Source of the DNA: Gemmatimonas sp.
Lineage (GTDB): Bacteria; Gemmatimonadota; Gemmatimonadetes; Gemmatimonadales; Gemmatimonadaceae
Assembly (NCBI RefSeq): GCF_031426495.1
Contig: NZ_JANPLK010000040.1
Coordinates: 62,001 to 126,000 of the forward strand
Length of the DNA: 64,000 nt
Direction: 5' to 3'
Shown: positions 26,443 through 34,161 of the stretch, piece after piece
Numbering within the stretch: position 1 is the first letter of the stretch
Layout of the letters: each line of letters begins with the position of its first letter
Notes under the pieces: model-generated
What the model was told of the DNA's origin: nothing
Databases searched by the model: none
The model's input: only the letters and a program-made list of their open reading frames with translations
Translations under genes and position numbers: made by a program

Positions 26443-27768
26443 TCACACGCGGTCGGTGCAGGTTTTCGCGCGCACCCCGATCAAGCGACACAGTCTGGTG
26501 ATCTCACGCGAGAGCCCCGCGGGACTGTCGGCGAGCAATGCCTCGCGGAGCGCGGGGAGCGAGGCACTGATAGACGTCGCCATGGCAGCTGCACGGGCCG
26601 TGAGTACGCCGGGCGCGAGCTGCAGCGCCGACTCCAGTCGTCTCCAGTCGTCCTGCGACACGGCGGCCGCCTCGTACTCGCCGCCGATGTGCATCGCGAG
26701 CTTGGCGGTCGAGATTTCCTGGTGGCTTGCAACGCCAAGCGCCGAGGCCACGTCGTAGAATGGCGCCAGGGCGGCGACGCCGTCCGCGCCGATGAGCAGC
26801 GAGTAGTTGCGGGCATGCGCGTCGGTGCCCACCACGAGCCAGTTGAACAGGATCATGTCGAGGAACTGGGCGATATCGTGCAGCGGATCGCTGGCGTGCG
26901 TACGCAACGCGCCAACGATGTCGACGATCCCGGGCGCACCGGCCAGCTGATACTTGAGATGCGGCGAGACGCCAAGTGTCTGGCAGAGGTCTTCTTGGTG
27001 CCGCCGTCGCCACACGCCGTGCTCTCGTACGCGGTCGTAGCGCGTGATCTGGAGCATCCAGTGAGCGCCGACGGCGAGGGGGGCGACTTCAGCCGTGATC
27101 AGGCCCACCGCGCGCGCGAGCCGCATCGTTGCGAGTTCCGCGACCAGAAAGCGCGGTAGGCCGCCGAGCGGCCGCTTCAGAATGTGCGTTGTCGGAATCC
27201 GCCCGCGTGGCACGCCCCATCGCCCCTCTTCATGGTACAGCGCGATCTTTGGCTGCGCGCCGGCCAGACTGAAGTAGCCCGCGTCGCCGATCAAGCGGAA
27301 CGGCGCGTCGGGTGCCTCGAGTGCCTGCACGCGCGTGAGGAGCTCGTCGTCCGAGAGCCAGGCGATCCCGTCCGCGTGGCCGCTCGCCAACAGCTCTATA
27401 CGTTCGGGGTGCACGAACTGAATCGCGCCCGGGCAGTCCTCGCCGACGACCCTCAGGAGGCCGAATAGATCGGTGTCGGCCAACCCGTGATCTCGCGCTA
27501 GGCGGTCACGGACGGCGGTCCGATCCGGCAGGTATGCTTCGATGACCGCGGCGACCGCGTCATGCGCATGCTGCGGTGTGACCAACGGCAAAGACAGCGA
27601 CAGCGGGAAGGCGCCTTTGGCGGACCGCCACGCCGGCGCGTACGTGAGCGTCAGCTTCCCGCTCCGCGCACGTTCAATGAGGCCCATTACGCGGCCCGCG
27701 TACATCGCGATGAGCGTGGTCTCGGTGTTTGCGGTGCCCGGCGCTTTGGCTCCAGCCGCCGACGTCAT
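26443..27768 (-). CDS. hipA: HipA-family Ser/Thr kinase toxin
   Basis: 441 residues, like E. coli HipA (440). The N-terminal domain has LTLTYAPAWR and FPLSLSLPL. The Gly-rich loop FSLAGAQPKIAL keeps the regulatory serine (S167, equivalent to autophosphorylated S150). ATP-binding K198 sits in THILKRP, the catalytic loop is GTDAHARNYS (D316, N321), and the metal-binding Asp is D339 in PFYDVAS. QEDLCQTLG and SRE...RL near the C-terminus are also HipA-like. E. coli HipA phosphorylates glutamyl-tRNA synthetase and blocks translation; the target here is an inference. The start overlaps the hipB stop in ATGA, so the pair is coupled; a 625-codon open frame continues upstream but only shadows hipB. 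Confidence 0.92.
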   Translation of the reverse strand: MTSAAGAKAPGTANTETTLIAMYAGRVMGLIERARSGKLTLTYAPAWRSAKGAFPLSLSLPLVTPQHAHDAVAAVIEAYLPDRTAVRDRLARDHGLADTDLFGLLRVVGEDCPGAIQFVHPERIELLASGHADGIAWLSDDELLTRVQALEAPDAPFRLIGDAGYFSLAGAQPKIALYHEEGRWGVPRGRIPTTHILKRPLGGLPRFLVAELATMRLARAVGLITAEVAPLAVGAHWMLQITRYDRVREHGVWRRRHQEDLCQTLGVSPHLKYQLAGAPGIVDIVGALRTHASDPLHDIAQFLDMILFNWLVVGTDAHARNYSLLIGADGVAALAPFYDVASALGVASHQEISTAKLAMHIGGEYEAAAVSQDDWRRLESALQLAPGVLTARAAAMATSISASLPALREALLADSPAGLSREITRLCRLIGVRAKTCTDRV

Positions 27769-28235
27769 GATTTCCGCGGCGCGGCGGTGACGGCGCGCTG
27801 CTCCTTCCGGAGTTGCGCCGCGTCGGGCGCATCCACCGGTGATGGGACGTCGTTCCATCCAGGGATGGCCACGGTGCGCGCGGCCTTGGGACGGCCGTGG
27901 ACGGGAGAGCGTGTCAGGCGGGACTTCGTCACGGCGCTCGCTCCGTCCGCAGGCGGGTACGAGGCCTTGGGGGCCTGCAGCAGCCAGTTGGCGGCCGTTG
28001 GCTCCGGCGTCGCGTCGGGCGCGTCTGCGGAGTCCCGCACCTCGAGCGTGACGCCGACCGCGAGAAGCGCCCGCAGCGTGAGCCCGAGCTCCACGCCCGC
28101 TCTCCCCGCCTCGAGCCGCTGCACCCACTGCCGTGAGGCGCCAATCATGTCGGCCAGGTGCGTCTGAGTCAGTCGTCGCCGGCGCCGGGCCTCGCGCACC
28201 GCCGTTCCGATCTCCGTCGTGGTGTGCAGCCGCAT
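27765..28235 (-). CDS. hipB: HipB-like antitoxin (XRE HTH) with extended C-terminus
   Basis: 156 residues. An N-terminal XRE-type helix-turn-helix (about 8-62) contains EARRRRRLTQTHLADMIGAS and RQWVQRLEAGRAGVELG, as in HipB, followed by a short beta strand VGVTLEVRD. HipB of E. coli is 88 residues. Here a Pro/Ala-rich, probably disordered tail of about 85 residues is added. A GAGG ribosome-binding site lies seven bases before the ATG. It should bind HipA and repress the operon through the site near 28294-28311. The tail may be the protease-sensitive element that controls antitoxin turnover. Confidence 0.85.
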   Translation of the reverse strand: MRLHTTTEIGTAVREARRRRRLTQTHLADMIGASRQWVQRLEAGRAGVELGLTLRALLAVGVTLEVRDSADAPDATPEPTAANWLLQAPKASYPPADGASAVTKSRLTRSPVHGRPKAARTVAIPGWNDVPSPVDAPDAAQLRKEQRAVTAAPRKS

Positions 28236-28293
28236 GCGAGGCCCTCAGGCATTGGCACGCCGCTTCCCATGTGGAGATGCGTCTCGTGCCTAC

Positions 28294-28311
28294 GTACACG
28301 TACAAATGTAC
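28294..28311. promoter_or_regulatory. Candidate HipB operator
   Basis: GTACAAATGTAC (28300-28311) is a perfect inverted repeat with a two-base centre. A third GTAC lies at 28294-28297, giving three GTAC cores. It is 59-76 bases upstream of the hipB start, inside an AT-rich patch (28300-28350) that stands out from the surrounding GC-rich DNA and could hold the promoter. No unambiguous -35/-10 pair can be named. Confidence 0.5.
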
Positions 28312-28638
28312 TGAAGTCATAAATAATAGGCAAATACAAAATGGTATAGTTCATGGGCATATGAGCGATGCCCTCGCACATGAGCGCGCGCGGTGCCGAA
28401 GGCGACTGGTTGTGAACCGTCAATTGGTGTGATCCACCTCCGCCAATCGGCACTTGCGAGCGACGGTTCCGCGCAGCTAACGCGAGCCATCGAATCATTC
28501 CCGCCCTTTCGACGGCGGAATGCCACCGAAGTCGGGCCGGGTATCGCAGCTGTCGCTCGTGGGTACGCGACGCCATCCCCCACCGCCGATTTGCGCCGCT
28601 GTCTAAGTTGAGCGGGTCCCCCCCCACCAGGAATACAA
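28312..28638. other. Intergenic region between hipB and a small exported protein
   Basis: About 330 bases. The first 50 are AT-rich and probably carry the hip promoter. The rest contains short open frames on both strands with no recognisable protein. The end has an AGGA ribosome-binding site (28630-28633) for the next gene. Nothing else can be supported. Confidence 0.4.
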
Positions 28639-29274
28639 ATGCGCGACCGCTTCCGCCGAGTGGTGATCCGCACCGCTGCCGTCTCCGCTGCTATCTGGGC
28701 TGCCGTCATCATTTCCATAGCAGTCGCCCTGCCGACGCAGCTCACCGCCCAGCGCCGTCCCGGCGTAGCCATGGGCTTCTACACCACCACCGGGCTGCTC
28801 ACCGGCGAAGTCGAGGGAGGCTCGGTCTCCTCCAGCACTGCGCAGGCCGAGGCGCCGACTTTCGCCCTGTCGGCGCTGCTGACGGCCCCCCTCAAGCGGA
28901 TGCCCAAGCGCGCCTGGATCGTCGGGCTGCGCGCCACGCCGCTCAACCTGGGCAACAATGGATCCTGCTACATCATCCGCGGCAGCGCCGACTGTCAGAA
29001 TCGCCGTTTCGAGGAGCAAGCGCAGCTCCTGACCGGCGGTGCCGTCGATATCCGCTCCACCGTTTTGCGCGTCATGGTCGGCCCCGCGCTGTTCCGCGTC
29101 GAAGGGCAGGGTGGGCGAGTCGGCACCGCGGTGCGCCTCGACTTGGCGGCCCCACGATTGCGCGGCTCCACGCCCACAATCTTTTACACCGGCACCTTCC
29201 TCGGCAGCCAGCGCGGCGAGTCGCTCTCGATCGGGACGCTGGGCATCGGCTTCCGCTGGGTGCGCAAAAAATAG
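28639..29274 (+). CDS. Exported protein of unknown function
   Basis: 211 residues; not recognised. It has a basic N-terminus and a long hydrophobic stretch (VSAAIWAAVIISIAVAL) ending TAQRRPG, consistent with a signal peptide. The mature part alternates hydrophobic and polar residues, with Gly-rich turns and a final LGIGFRWVRKK, which could be a small outer-membrane barrel. Two cysteines (CYIIRGSADC) could form a disulphide. An AGGA ribosome-binding site lies six bases before the ATG. It precedes the PadR gene by 84 bases, which include a promoter-like site, so it is probably not in that operon. Confidence 0.6.
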   Translation: MRDRFRRVVIRTAAVSAAIWAAVIISIAVALPTQLTAQRRPGVAMGFYTTTGLLTGEVEGGSVSSSTAQAEAPTFALSALLTAPLKRMPKRAWIVGLRATPLNLGNNGSCYIIRGSADCQNRRFEEQAQLLTGGAVDIRSTVLRVMVGPALFRVEGQGGRVGTAVRLDLAAPRLRGSTPTIFYTGTFLGSQRGESLSIGTLGIGFRWVRKK

Positions 29275-29296
29275 CATAAGGCCGGGAACTAAAATA

Positions 29297-29326
29297 TTGA
29301 CCAATAGTATGAATGAATAGTATATC
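29297..29326 (+). promoter_or_regulatory. AT-rich promoter/operator before the PadR gene
   Basis: TTGACC (29297-29302) and TATATC (29321-29326) are separated by 18 bases, a good sigma-70-type pair about 33 bases before the PadR start. The octamer AATAGTAT occurs twice in direct orientation (29303-29310 and 29316-29323) between and over these boxes. It may be where PadR binds to regulate itself. Confidence 0.5.
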
Positions 29327-29358
29327 TGAATATCGTCAGTTACTCACCGCGAGGTCCG

Positions 29359-29685
29359 ATGAAGACCCATCTGTTCTACATCCTGCTTTCCGTGGCCGCC
29401 GAGCCACGATACGGCACGGCCATTCAGGAGGACGTGCGTAGCCTCAGTGACGGCAGCGTGCGTCTCTGGCCCGCCACGCTGTACGGCTCGCTCGAAGAAC
29501 TGGTGCGCGTGGGCTGGATCGAAGAGGTGGGCGACGACGACCGTCCCGAGGGCGGATCGGGACGCGAACGCTTCTATCGCATGACCGGCAGCGGGCGTAC
29601 CGCCCTCGAAACGGAAAGCGCTCGACTCGACGCAATGGCCCGCCTCGCGCGGGCGCGGCTCGCACCGCGGGTGATCGGCGCATGA
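29359..29685 (+). CDS. PadR-family transcriptional regulator
   Basis: 108 residues, the short form of the family. It has the winged-helix pattern: HLFYILLSVAAEPRYGTAIQ (helices 1-2), LWPATLYGSLEELVRVGWIE (recognition helix and turn) and RERFYRMTGSGRTALETESA (wing and last helix). PadR proteins are repressors that respond to small molecules or stress. Its stop overlaps the start of the next gene by ATGA, so the two are co-translated. PadR next to an ADOP permease is a known pairing in Acidobacteria and Gemmatimonadota; here the partner is different. Confidence 0.9.
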   Translation: MKTHLFYILLSVAAEPRYGTAIQEDVRSLSDGSVRLWPATLYGSLEELVRVGWIEEVGDDDRPEGGSGRERFYRMTGSGRTALETESARLDAMARLARARLAPRVIGA

Positions 29686-30716
29686 ACCATCCCCAGAGTT
29701 CTGAACTGCGGCATCCAATGTGGCGTCGCGTATATCGCCTATTGTCGATTGCCATGCCGAGCGCGCTTCGCGACAAGCACGGCGCGGCTATGGCCGAGCT
29801 GTTTGTGCGGGAACTCGAACGTAGCGCCGGCGATGGCCGCGCGGCGGTGACGTGGACCGCCGCCGTGGGCCTCGGCGATTTGGTGCGACGTGGACTCTAT
29901 GAGCGCGTCGTGGAAGAGCGGACGGCACTGAACGCGCCGAACCGACAGCTGCTCTGGCAATTGGGCAAGGGATACGTCGTGGCTTTGGTCGCGTTGACGG
30001 GTGTGCTACTCGCGACATACGCGTGGCGGCATGTCGAGCGCTGGAGCGCGCACGCGATTTCACTGACCACGCTGGTCGAGCTCCTCGCCTTTGCGATTCC
30101 ATTTACCGCGGCACTCACGCTGCCGATGGCGACGTTCATTGCCGTGCTCGCGACCGCGAGTCGATCCGCGGACACGAACGACCGCGCCGTACGGCTCCGA
30201 CTGACACCGCTGATCGGACTGGCCTCGGCACTCGCCGTGTTCGCCTTCGCGTGGAACGCCGAGGTGGTCCCCCGCGCCAACGCACGGCTCGTGGTGCTGC
30301 AGACCGGACGGCCGAACAGTGCGCCCACTGATCGCATCATGACGTTGAGCGAACTGCGTACGGCGTCACGGCGCGCGATGCAGCAGCACGGCGCGAACCC
30401 AACCCCCGCGCACCTGGAGACGATCGCGAACTACGACATCGAGATCCACAAGAAACCCGCGATCGCGGCGGCGTGTATCGTCTTGGCGCTGTTGGCATTC
30501 GGCATTGCACGCCGCGTGCGGCGCGCCGGCGTGGTCGCGCAGGTGCTGGCGAGCGGGGTGGTGTTCACGGTCTACTACGTGATCATCATGGCTGGAGAAG
30601 CGCTGGCCGCGCGGCTCGTGCTGCCACCGATGCCGGCCATGTGGAGCGCGAACGTGGTGATGCTGGGCTTGGCGCTGCTCGCGATGCGACGACGGCGGGT
30701 CGCGACGGACTGGTGA
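29682..30716 (+). CDS. LptF/LptG-like permease fused to an ADOP-type prefix, no jellyroll
   Basis: 344 residues. Residues about 12-70 (RVYRLLSIAMPSALRDKHGA, MAELFVRELERS) resemble the cytoplasmic prefix of ADOP-type MacB-like permeases. The rest parallels LptF from 7876-9507 in this window: FAIPFTAALTLPMATFIAVL matches LSLPFTIAMTMPMAVLVATL, EVVPRANARLVVLQ matches QVLPRANHELRILQ, IEIHKKPAIAAACIVLALL matches VEIHKKFALSFACLVFVLF, and IIMAGEALAARLVLPPMPAM matches LMGGEALADKGLVPPSIAM. Between the two helix blocks there are only about 60 residues, where LptF has roughly 200-300, so the periplasmic jellyroll that holds LPS is essentially missing. Function unknown; it is coupled to PadR. Calling it a functional Lpt component would be wrong on this evidence. 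Confidence 0.75.
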   Translation: MNHPQSSELRHPMWRRVYRLLSIAMPSALRDKHGAAMAELFVRELERSAGDGRAAVTWTAAVGLGDLVRRGLYERVVEERTALNAPNRQLLWQLGKGYVVALVALTGVLLATYAWRHVERWSAHAISLTTLVELLAFAIPFTAALTLPMATFIAVLATASRSADTNDRAVRLRLTPLIGLASALAVFAFAWNAEVVPRANARLVVLQTGRPNSAPTDRIMTLSELRTASRRAMQQHGANPTPAHLETIANYDIEIHKKPAIAAACIVLALLAFGIARRVRRAGVVAQVLASGVVFTVYYVIIMAGEALAARLVLPPMPAMWSANVVMLGLALLAMRRRRVATDW

Positions 30717-30808
30717 AGCGTTGCAACTGAACGTATATAACGCTCTGTGCCTGCTCGTCCTATCCTGTCCGCTTTCGCCGGTGCCGCTCCAGAAATGCGA
30801 CGTCCGGC

Positions 30809-30913
30809 GCGGCGGCGCGCCGCAGCGCTGATCGAACCCTCGGCCGCGATGGCCTCGAGCAGCGCGACCTTGCCCGGGCCGAGCCGATCTGCGTCGTCGA
30901 ACACGATGCGTAA
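30809..30913 (-). pseudogene. Remnant of a ModE-type molybdate regulator (N-terminus)
   Basis: On the minus strand, about 35 codons read LRIVFDDADRLGPGKVALLE then AIAAEGSISAAARR. This is the start of the ModE N-terminal HTH (consensus RLGPGKxxLLExIxxxGSISAAAR). The expected continuation, of the form MGMSYRRAW, is not found in any frame. The piece is antisense to the 5' end of the second TonB receptor. It is most likely the stub of a gene once transcribed divergently from the receptor. Confidence 0.55.
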
Positions 30914-33900
30914 GCAGAACGAGGTTATGGCGTGGGCTCGGTGGATTCGAGGTGGAGTGGCCGCGGTGCTGCTGCTGTGGGCAACGGTCACCACGGTGCA
31001 CAGTCAGACGGCGGCGAGTGGCATCGTTGGCACCGTGCGCGACTCGCTTGGCCAACCGATCGATGCGGTGATCGTGGAGGCGCGCGACGCGACCACGGGA
31101 TATGTACAACGTGCCGCAACGAACAGCACGGGGCGGTACATCCTGCTTGGATTGCCGCTGGGCGGCCCGTATGTGGTGAGCGCGCGTCGCGTTGGGTATC
31201 TCCCCACCGATCGCCCCGGCATCACGCTGACGATCGGCGCGCGTGAGCTCGTCGACTTCGTCTTCCGTCCTGTTTCGGTACGCTTGGCCCAAGTGGCCGT
31301 CCGCGCGGATGCAGAGGCGGGTCGCGAATCGCGCATCGGCGGCAGCACACGTATTGCCCGGGAACAGATCGACGCGCTGCCGATTCAGGATCGCAATTTT
31401 TCCGGTCTCGCGTCGCTCAGTCCCTTGGCGGGTAATCAGCTGTCGCTGGGCGGGCAACGCTGGACCAGCACCGACCTGCGCATCGATGGGGCGCAGTCAC
31501 GCAATCTGTTGCGTGCCGGTGAAGTGAACGGTGGCCCGGCCGCGATCTCACTCGAGGCCGTTCGGGAGTTCGAGGTGAACACCGCGGTGTTCGATGTCGG
31601 GCAGGGGCGGCAGGGCGGCGGACAGATCGCGGCGGTGACTCGCTCCGGCACCAACACCGCCGAAGCGCGCCTGTACACCGGCTTTCGCAACGAGCACCTG
31701 GCCGCAGGCATCGACTTTCAAGGACGCGCGCGATCCGCGCGCACCGCCCAGTCGCTGCAGACGGCATTCTCGGCCGGAGGTCCCCTCGTTCGCGATCGCG
31801 CGCACTACTTTCTCGCCTACGAGCGTCAGGACGCCAGCGAGCCGCTCACGACGGGCGACGTCAGCACCGCCGAGGCGCAGGTGGCGTCGGGTATCGCGCG
31901 CGATTCGCTGGTCAGATTGCTCAACGTGTTGTCGCGGCAGTACGGCACCAGCGCAGATCTGGCGCAAACGGGTCGGTTGGGCCGGCGCTCGGTGTCGCAC
32001 ACACTGTTTGCGAGGGTGGATTGGCAGGTCGCCGCCGCACATCGCGCCACCGTGCGGCTCACGGCCAGCGATTGGGACAGCCCCCTCAGCGGCGGCGTCG
32101 ATCAAGCCATTGCCCTGCGCGAGGCCCGCTCGGGGTTTTCGTCGCGCGAGGCGCAGCTGCTCTCGACGCTCACGTCGCACCTGGGCGTGAGCGCGCTGAA
32201 TGAAGTGCAGGTCGCGTTTGGCACGTCGCGCCGTACGCTCACCCCCGAGTCGCCTGGCGTGCCGCGCGGGTTCGTGCAGGTGCGCTCGCTGCTGCCCAAC
32301 GGAACCACCGGGAACTCCACGATCCAGTTCGGCGGAAACCGGCTCGCCCCCGATGACAGTCGCGAGTGGCAGCTCCAACTCATGAATCGTTTTACCGCGC
32401 AACGCGGGCGGATACTCTGGACCCTCGGCACCGACAACTCGTTGGTCGCTACGCGTACACTCATCGCCGAAGCGCAGGGTGGGCTGTTTGTCTTTCCCTC
32501 GTTGGCCGCGCTCGAGGCGCGACAGCCAAATCGGTTCACGCGTACCGTGCCGCTGGCCGGCGCTTCACCGGTCACGCGACAACATGTCCTTGAACTCGGC
32601 GCGTACGGCCAGATGGAGTGGCAGGTGACTGATCGCATCACGTGGACCAACGGCTTACGCTGGGACGCCACCGTGTTTCTCGGCGCACCCGCTACGAACG
32701 CGGCGCTCGACAGCGCCTTTGAGGTGCGCACGGCGCGCGCACCACGTGATCTGTCCCAGCTGCAACCTCGCACGCAGCTCGTGTGGCGACTGCAACACGA
32801 CGCCCGCGACATCATTCGCATTGGAGCAGGCGTCTTCACCGCGCAACTGCCGTATTATGCGGGGCACAATCAGCTGCTGTACACGGGGAGCACGCTGGCT
32901 GATATCGATCTGCGCGGCGCGGCGGTGCCAACACCTGATTTCGCGAGCTATCGCACAACACCGCGCACCGTGCCTGGACTTCCGGCAGGGGCAGCCCTGT
33001 CGCCCGCGTACGTGAACGTGGCGGGCGCGGTACGGGCGCCACGCACATGGAAAGGGTCGGCGTCGTGGTGGCACCGCATCGGTGAGGGGACCACGGCCAC
33101 GCTCAGCGTGCAGGCATCGCGCCTGCGCGATGGCTACGCCTATGTCGACCGCAATCTGCGCAACGTGCCGGCGTTCGTGCTCACGGCCGAGGGCAACCGC
33201 GCGGTCTGGGTGCCAGCAGGCACGATCCCGGCGAACACGGGCGTGACCGACGTGCGGAACGCGTCGCAGAATCCGGCGTATGGGCGTGTTCTGGCGCTCG
33301 AGTCGGGCGCGCGTGCGGAGCAGGTCGCGGTCACCAGCGAACTCGCCTTTCGCGTTGCTTCTCACGCGCACGGCACCATGGGCTATGCCTGGTCGCGCGC
33401 ACGCGATAACTCCACCTATGGCTGCTGTCTGGCGCGCACCGCGACCACGTTCACGCCCGTGGTCGACGATCCGCGAGCGCTCGGCCAAGCGTGGGGGGTG
33501 TCCGATTTCGACGCACGACATCGCGTGACTGGCGCGCTCAGCGTACGGGCTCCGTTCAAGGTGTCGATCACCGCGCGCTACGTGGGCACCAGTGGGCGTC
33601 CGTTCTCGCTCGTCGTGGACGGAGACATCAACGGAGACGAGGCGAACGGCAACGATCGCGCGTTTCTCTTCGATCCGGACAATCCCACCACGCCGGCCGA
33701 CGTCGCGGCCTCGCTGCGTCGCGTGCTCGCCAACCCGAAAAACCTCGCGCGACGCTACATCGCATCGCACTTGGGACAGGTGGCGGGTCGCAATACGATC
33801 ACCACGCCATTCACCAACCGTGTTGACGCGCGCATCGCGCGGCAGTTCCGCCTGAGTGGTGCAGGTGGCGTTCGCCGCGCCGAGCTGATCGTCGATGCAT

Positions 33901-34124
33901 ACAATGTCGGCAATCTGCTGAACCGTCGCTGGGGGGCGCAGTATCTGCTTCCGGTCGGGATTTCGTCGCAGAACCCGGTCGTCAATCGGGTGCCCCTGCT
34001 ACGGGTGGTTGGCTTCGATCTAGCGACGCAACGCTATCGGTACAGCGTGAACGAGTCAGCTGGTGTGTTGCCCAAGGGCGGCGATCCGTACCAGCTCCAG
34101 ATTGGCGTTCGGATCGCGCGCTGA
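30906..34124 (+). CDS. Oar-type TonB-dependent receptor (second copy)
   Basis: 1072 residues from ATG 30906; ATG 30927 (MAWARWIRGGVAAVLLLWAT) is also possible and gives a tighter signal peptide. Earlier in-frame codons are antisense to the ModE remnant and are not signal-like. After HSQTA comes a carboxypeptidase-regulatory domain (SGIVGTVRDSLGQPIDAVIV), then a plug with SISLEAVREF-type signals (AAISLEAVREFEVNTAVFDV) and VTRSGTNTAEARLYTGFRNE. The barrel contains RIGAGVFTAQLPYYAG and GRPFSLVVDGDINGDEANGN, and ends LQIGVRIAR. It shares the overall plan of the receptor at 1162. The substrate is unknown; its position beside a ModE stub hints at molybdate or tungstate chemistry but does not show it. 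Confidence 0.88.
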   Translation: MRKQNEVMAWARWIRGGVAAVLLLWATVTTVHSQTAASGIVGTVRDSLGQPIDAVIVEARDATTGYVQRAATNSTGRYILLGLPLGGPYVVSARRVGYLPTDRPGITLTIGARELVDFVFRPVSVRLAQVAVRADAEAGRESRIGGSTRIAREQIDALPIQDRNFSGLASLSPLAGNQLSLGGQRWTSTDLRIDGAQSRNLLRAGEVNGGPAAISLEAVREFEVNTAVFDVGQGRQGGGQIAAVTRSGTNTAEARLYTGFRNEHLAAGIDFQGRARSARTAQSLQTAFSAGGPLVRDRAHYFLAYERQDASEPLTTGDVSTAEAQVASGIARDSLVRLLNVLSRQYGTSADLAQTGRLGRRSVSHTLFARVDWQVAAAHRATVRLTASDWDSPLSGGVDQAIALREARSGFSSREAQLLSTLTSHLGVSALNEVQVAFGTSRRTLTPESPGVPRGFVQVRSLLPNGTTGNSTIQFGGNRLAPDDSREWQLQLMNRFTAQRGRILWTLGTDNSLVATRTLIAEAQGGLFVFPSLAALEARQPNRFTRTVPLAGASPVTRQHVLELGAYGQMEWQVTDRITWTNGLRWDATVFLGAPATNAALDSAFEVRTARAPRDLSQLQPRTQLVWRLQHDARDIIRIGAGVFTAQLPYYAGHNQLLYTGSTLADIDLRGAAVPTPDFASYRTTPRTVPGLPAGAALSPAYVNVAGAVRAPRTWKGSASWWHRIGEGTTATLSVQASRLRDGYAYVDRNLRNVPAFVLTAEGNRAVWVPAGTIPANTGVTDVRNASQNPAYGRVLALESGARAEQVAVTSELAFRVASHAHGTMGYAWSRARDNSTYGCCLARTATTFTPVVDDPRALGQAWGVSDFDARHRVTGALSVRAPFKVSITARYVGTSGRPFSLVVDGDINGDEANGNDRAFLFDPDNPTTPADVAASLRRVLANPKNLARRYIASHLGQVAGRNTITTPFTNRVDARIARQFRLSGAGGVRRAELIVDAYNVGNLLNRRWGAQYLLPVGISSQNPVVNRVPLLRVVGFDLATQRYRYSVNESAGVLPKGGDPYQLQIGVRIAR

Positions 34125-34161
34125 ATTCTGCTCTGCTGCGGCCCCTCGCTACATTGCCCGC

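Noticed and set aside
26443..28320. A 625-codon minus-strand frame extending hipA upstream
   Set aside because: The extra N-terminal part is low-complexity Arg/Ala/Gly and overlaps the HipB coding region out of frame; the ATGA overlap at 27765-27768 gives the real start.
30747..30905. Upstream extension of the second TonB receptor
   Set aside because: It is antisense to the ModE remnant, is not signal-like, and the proper signal peptide begins at 30906 or 30927.
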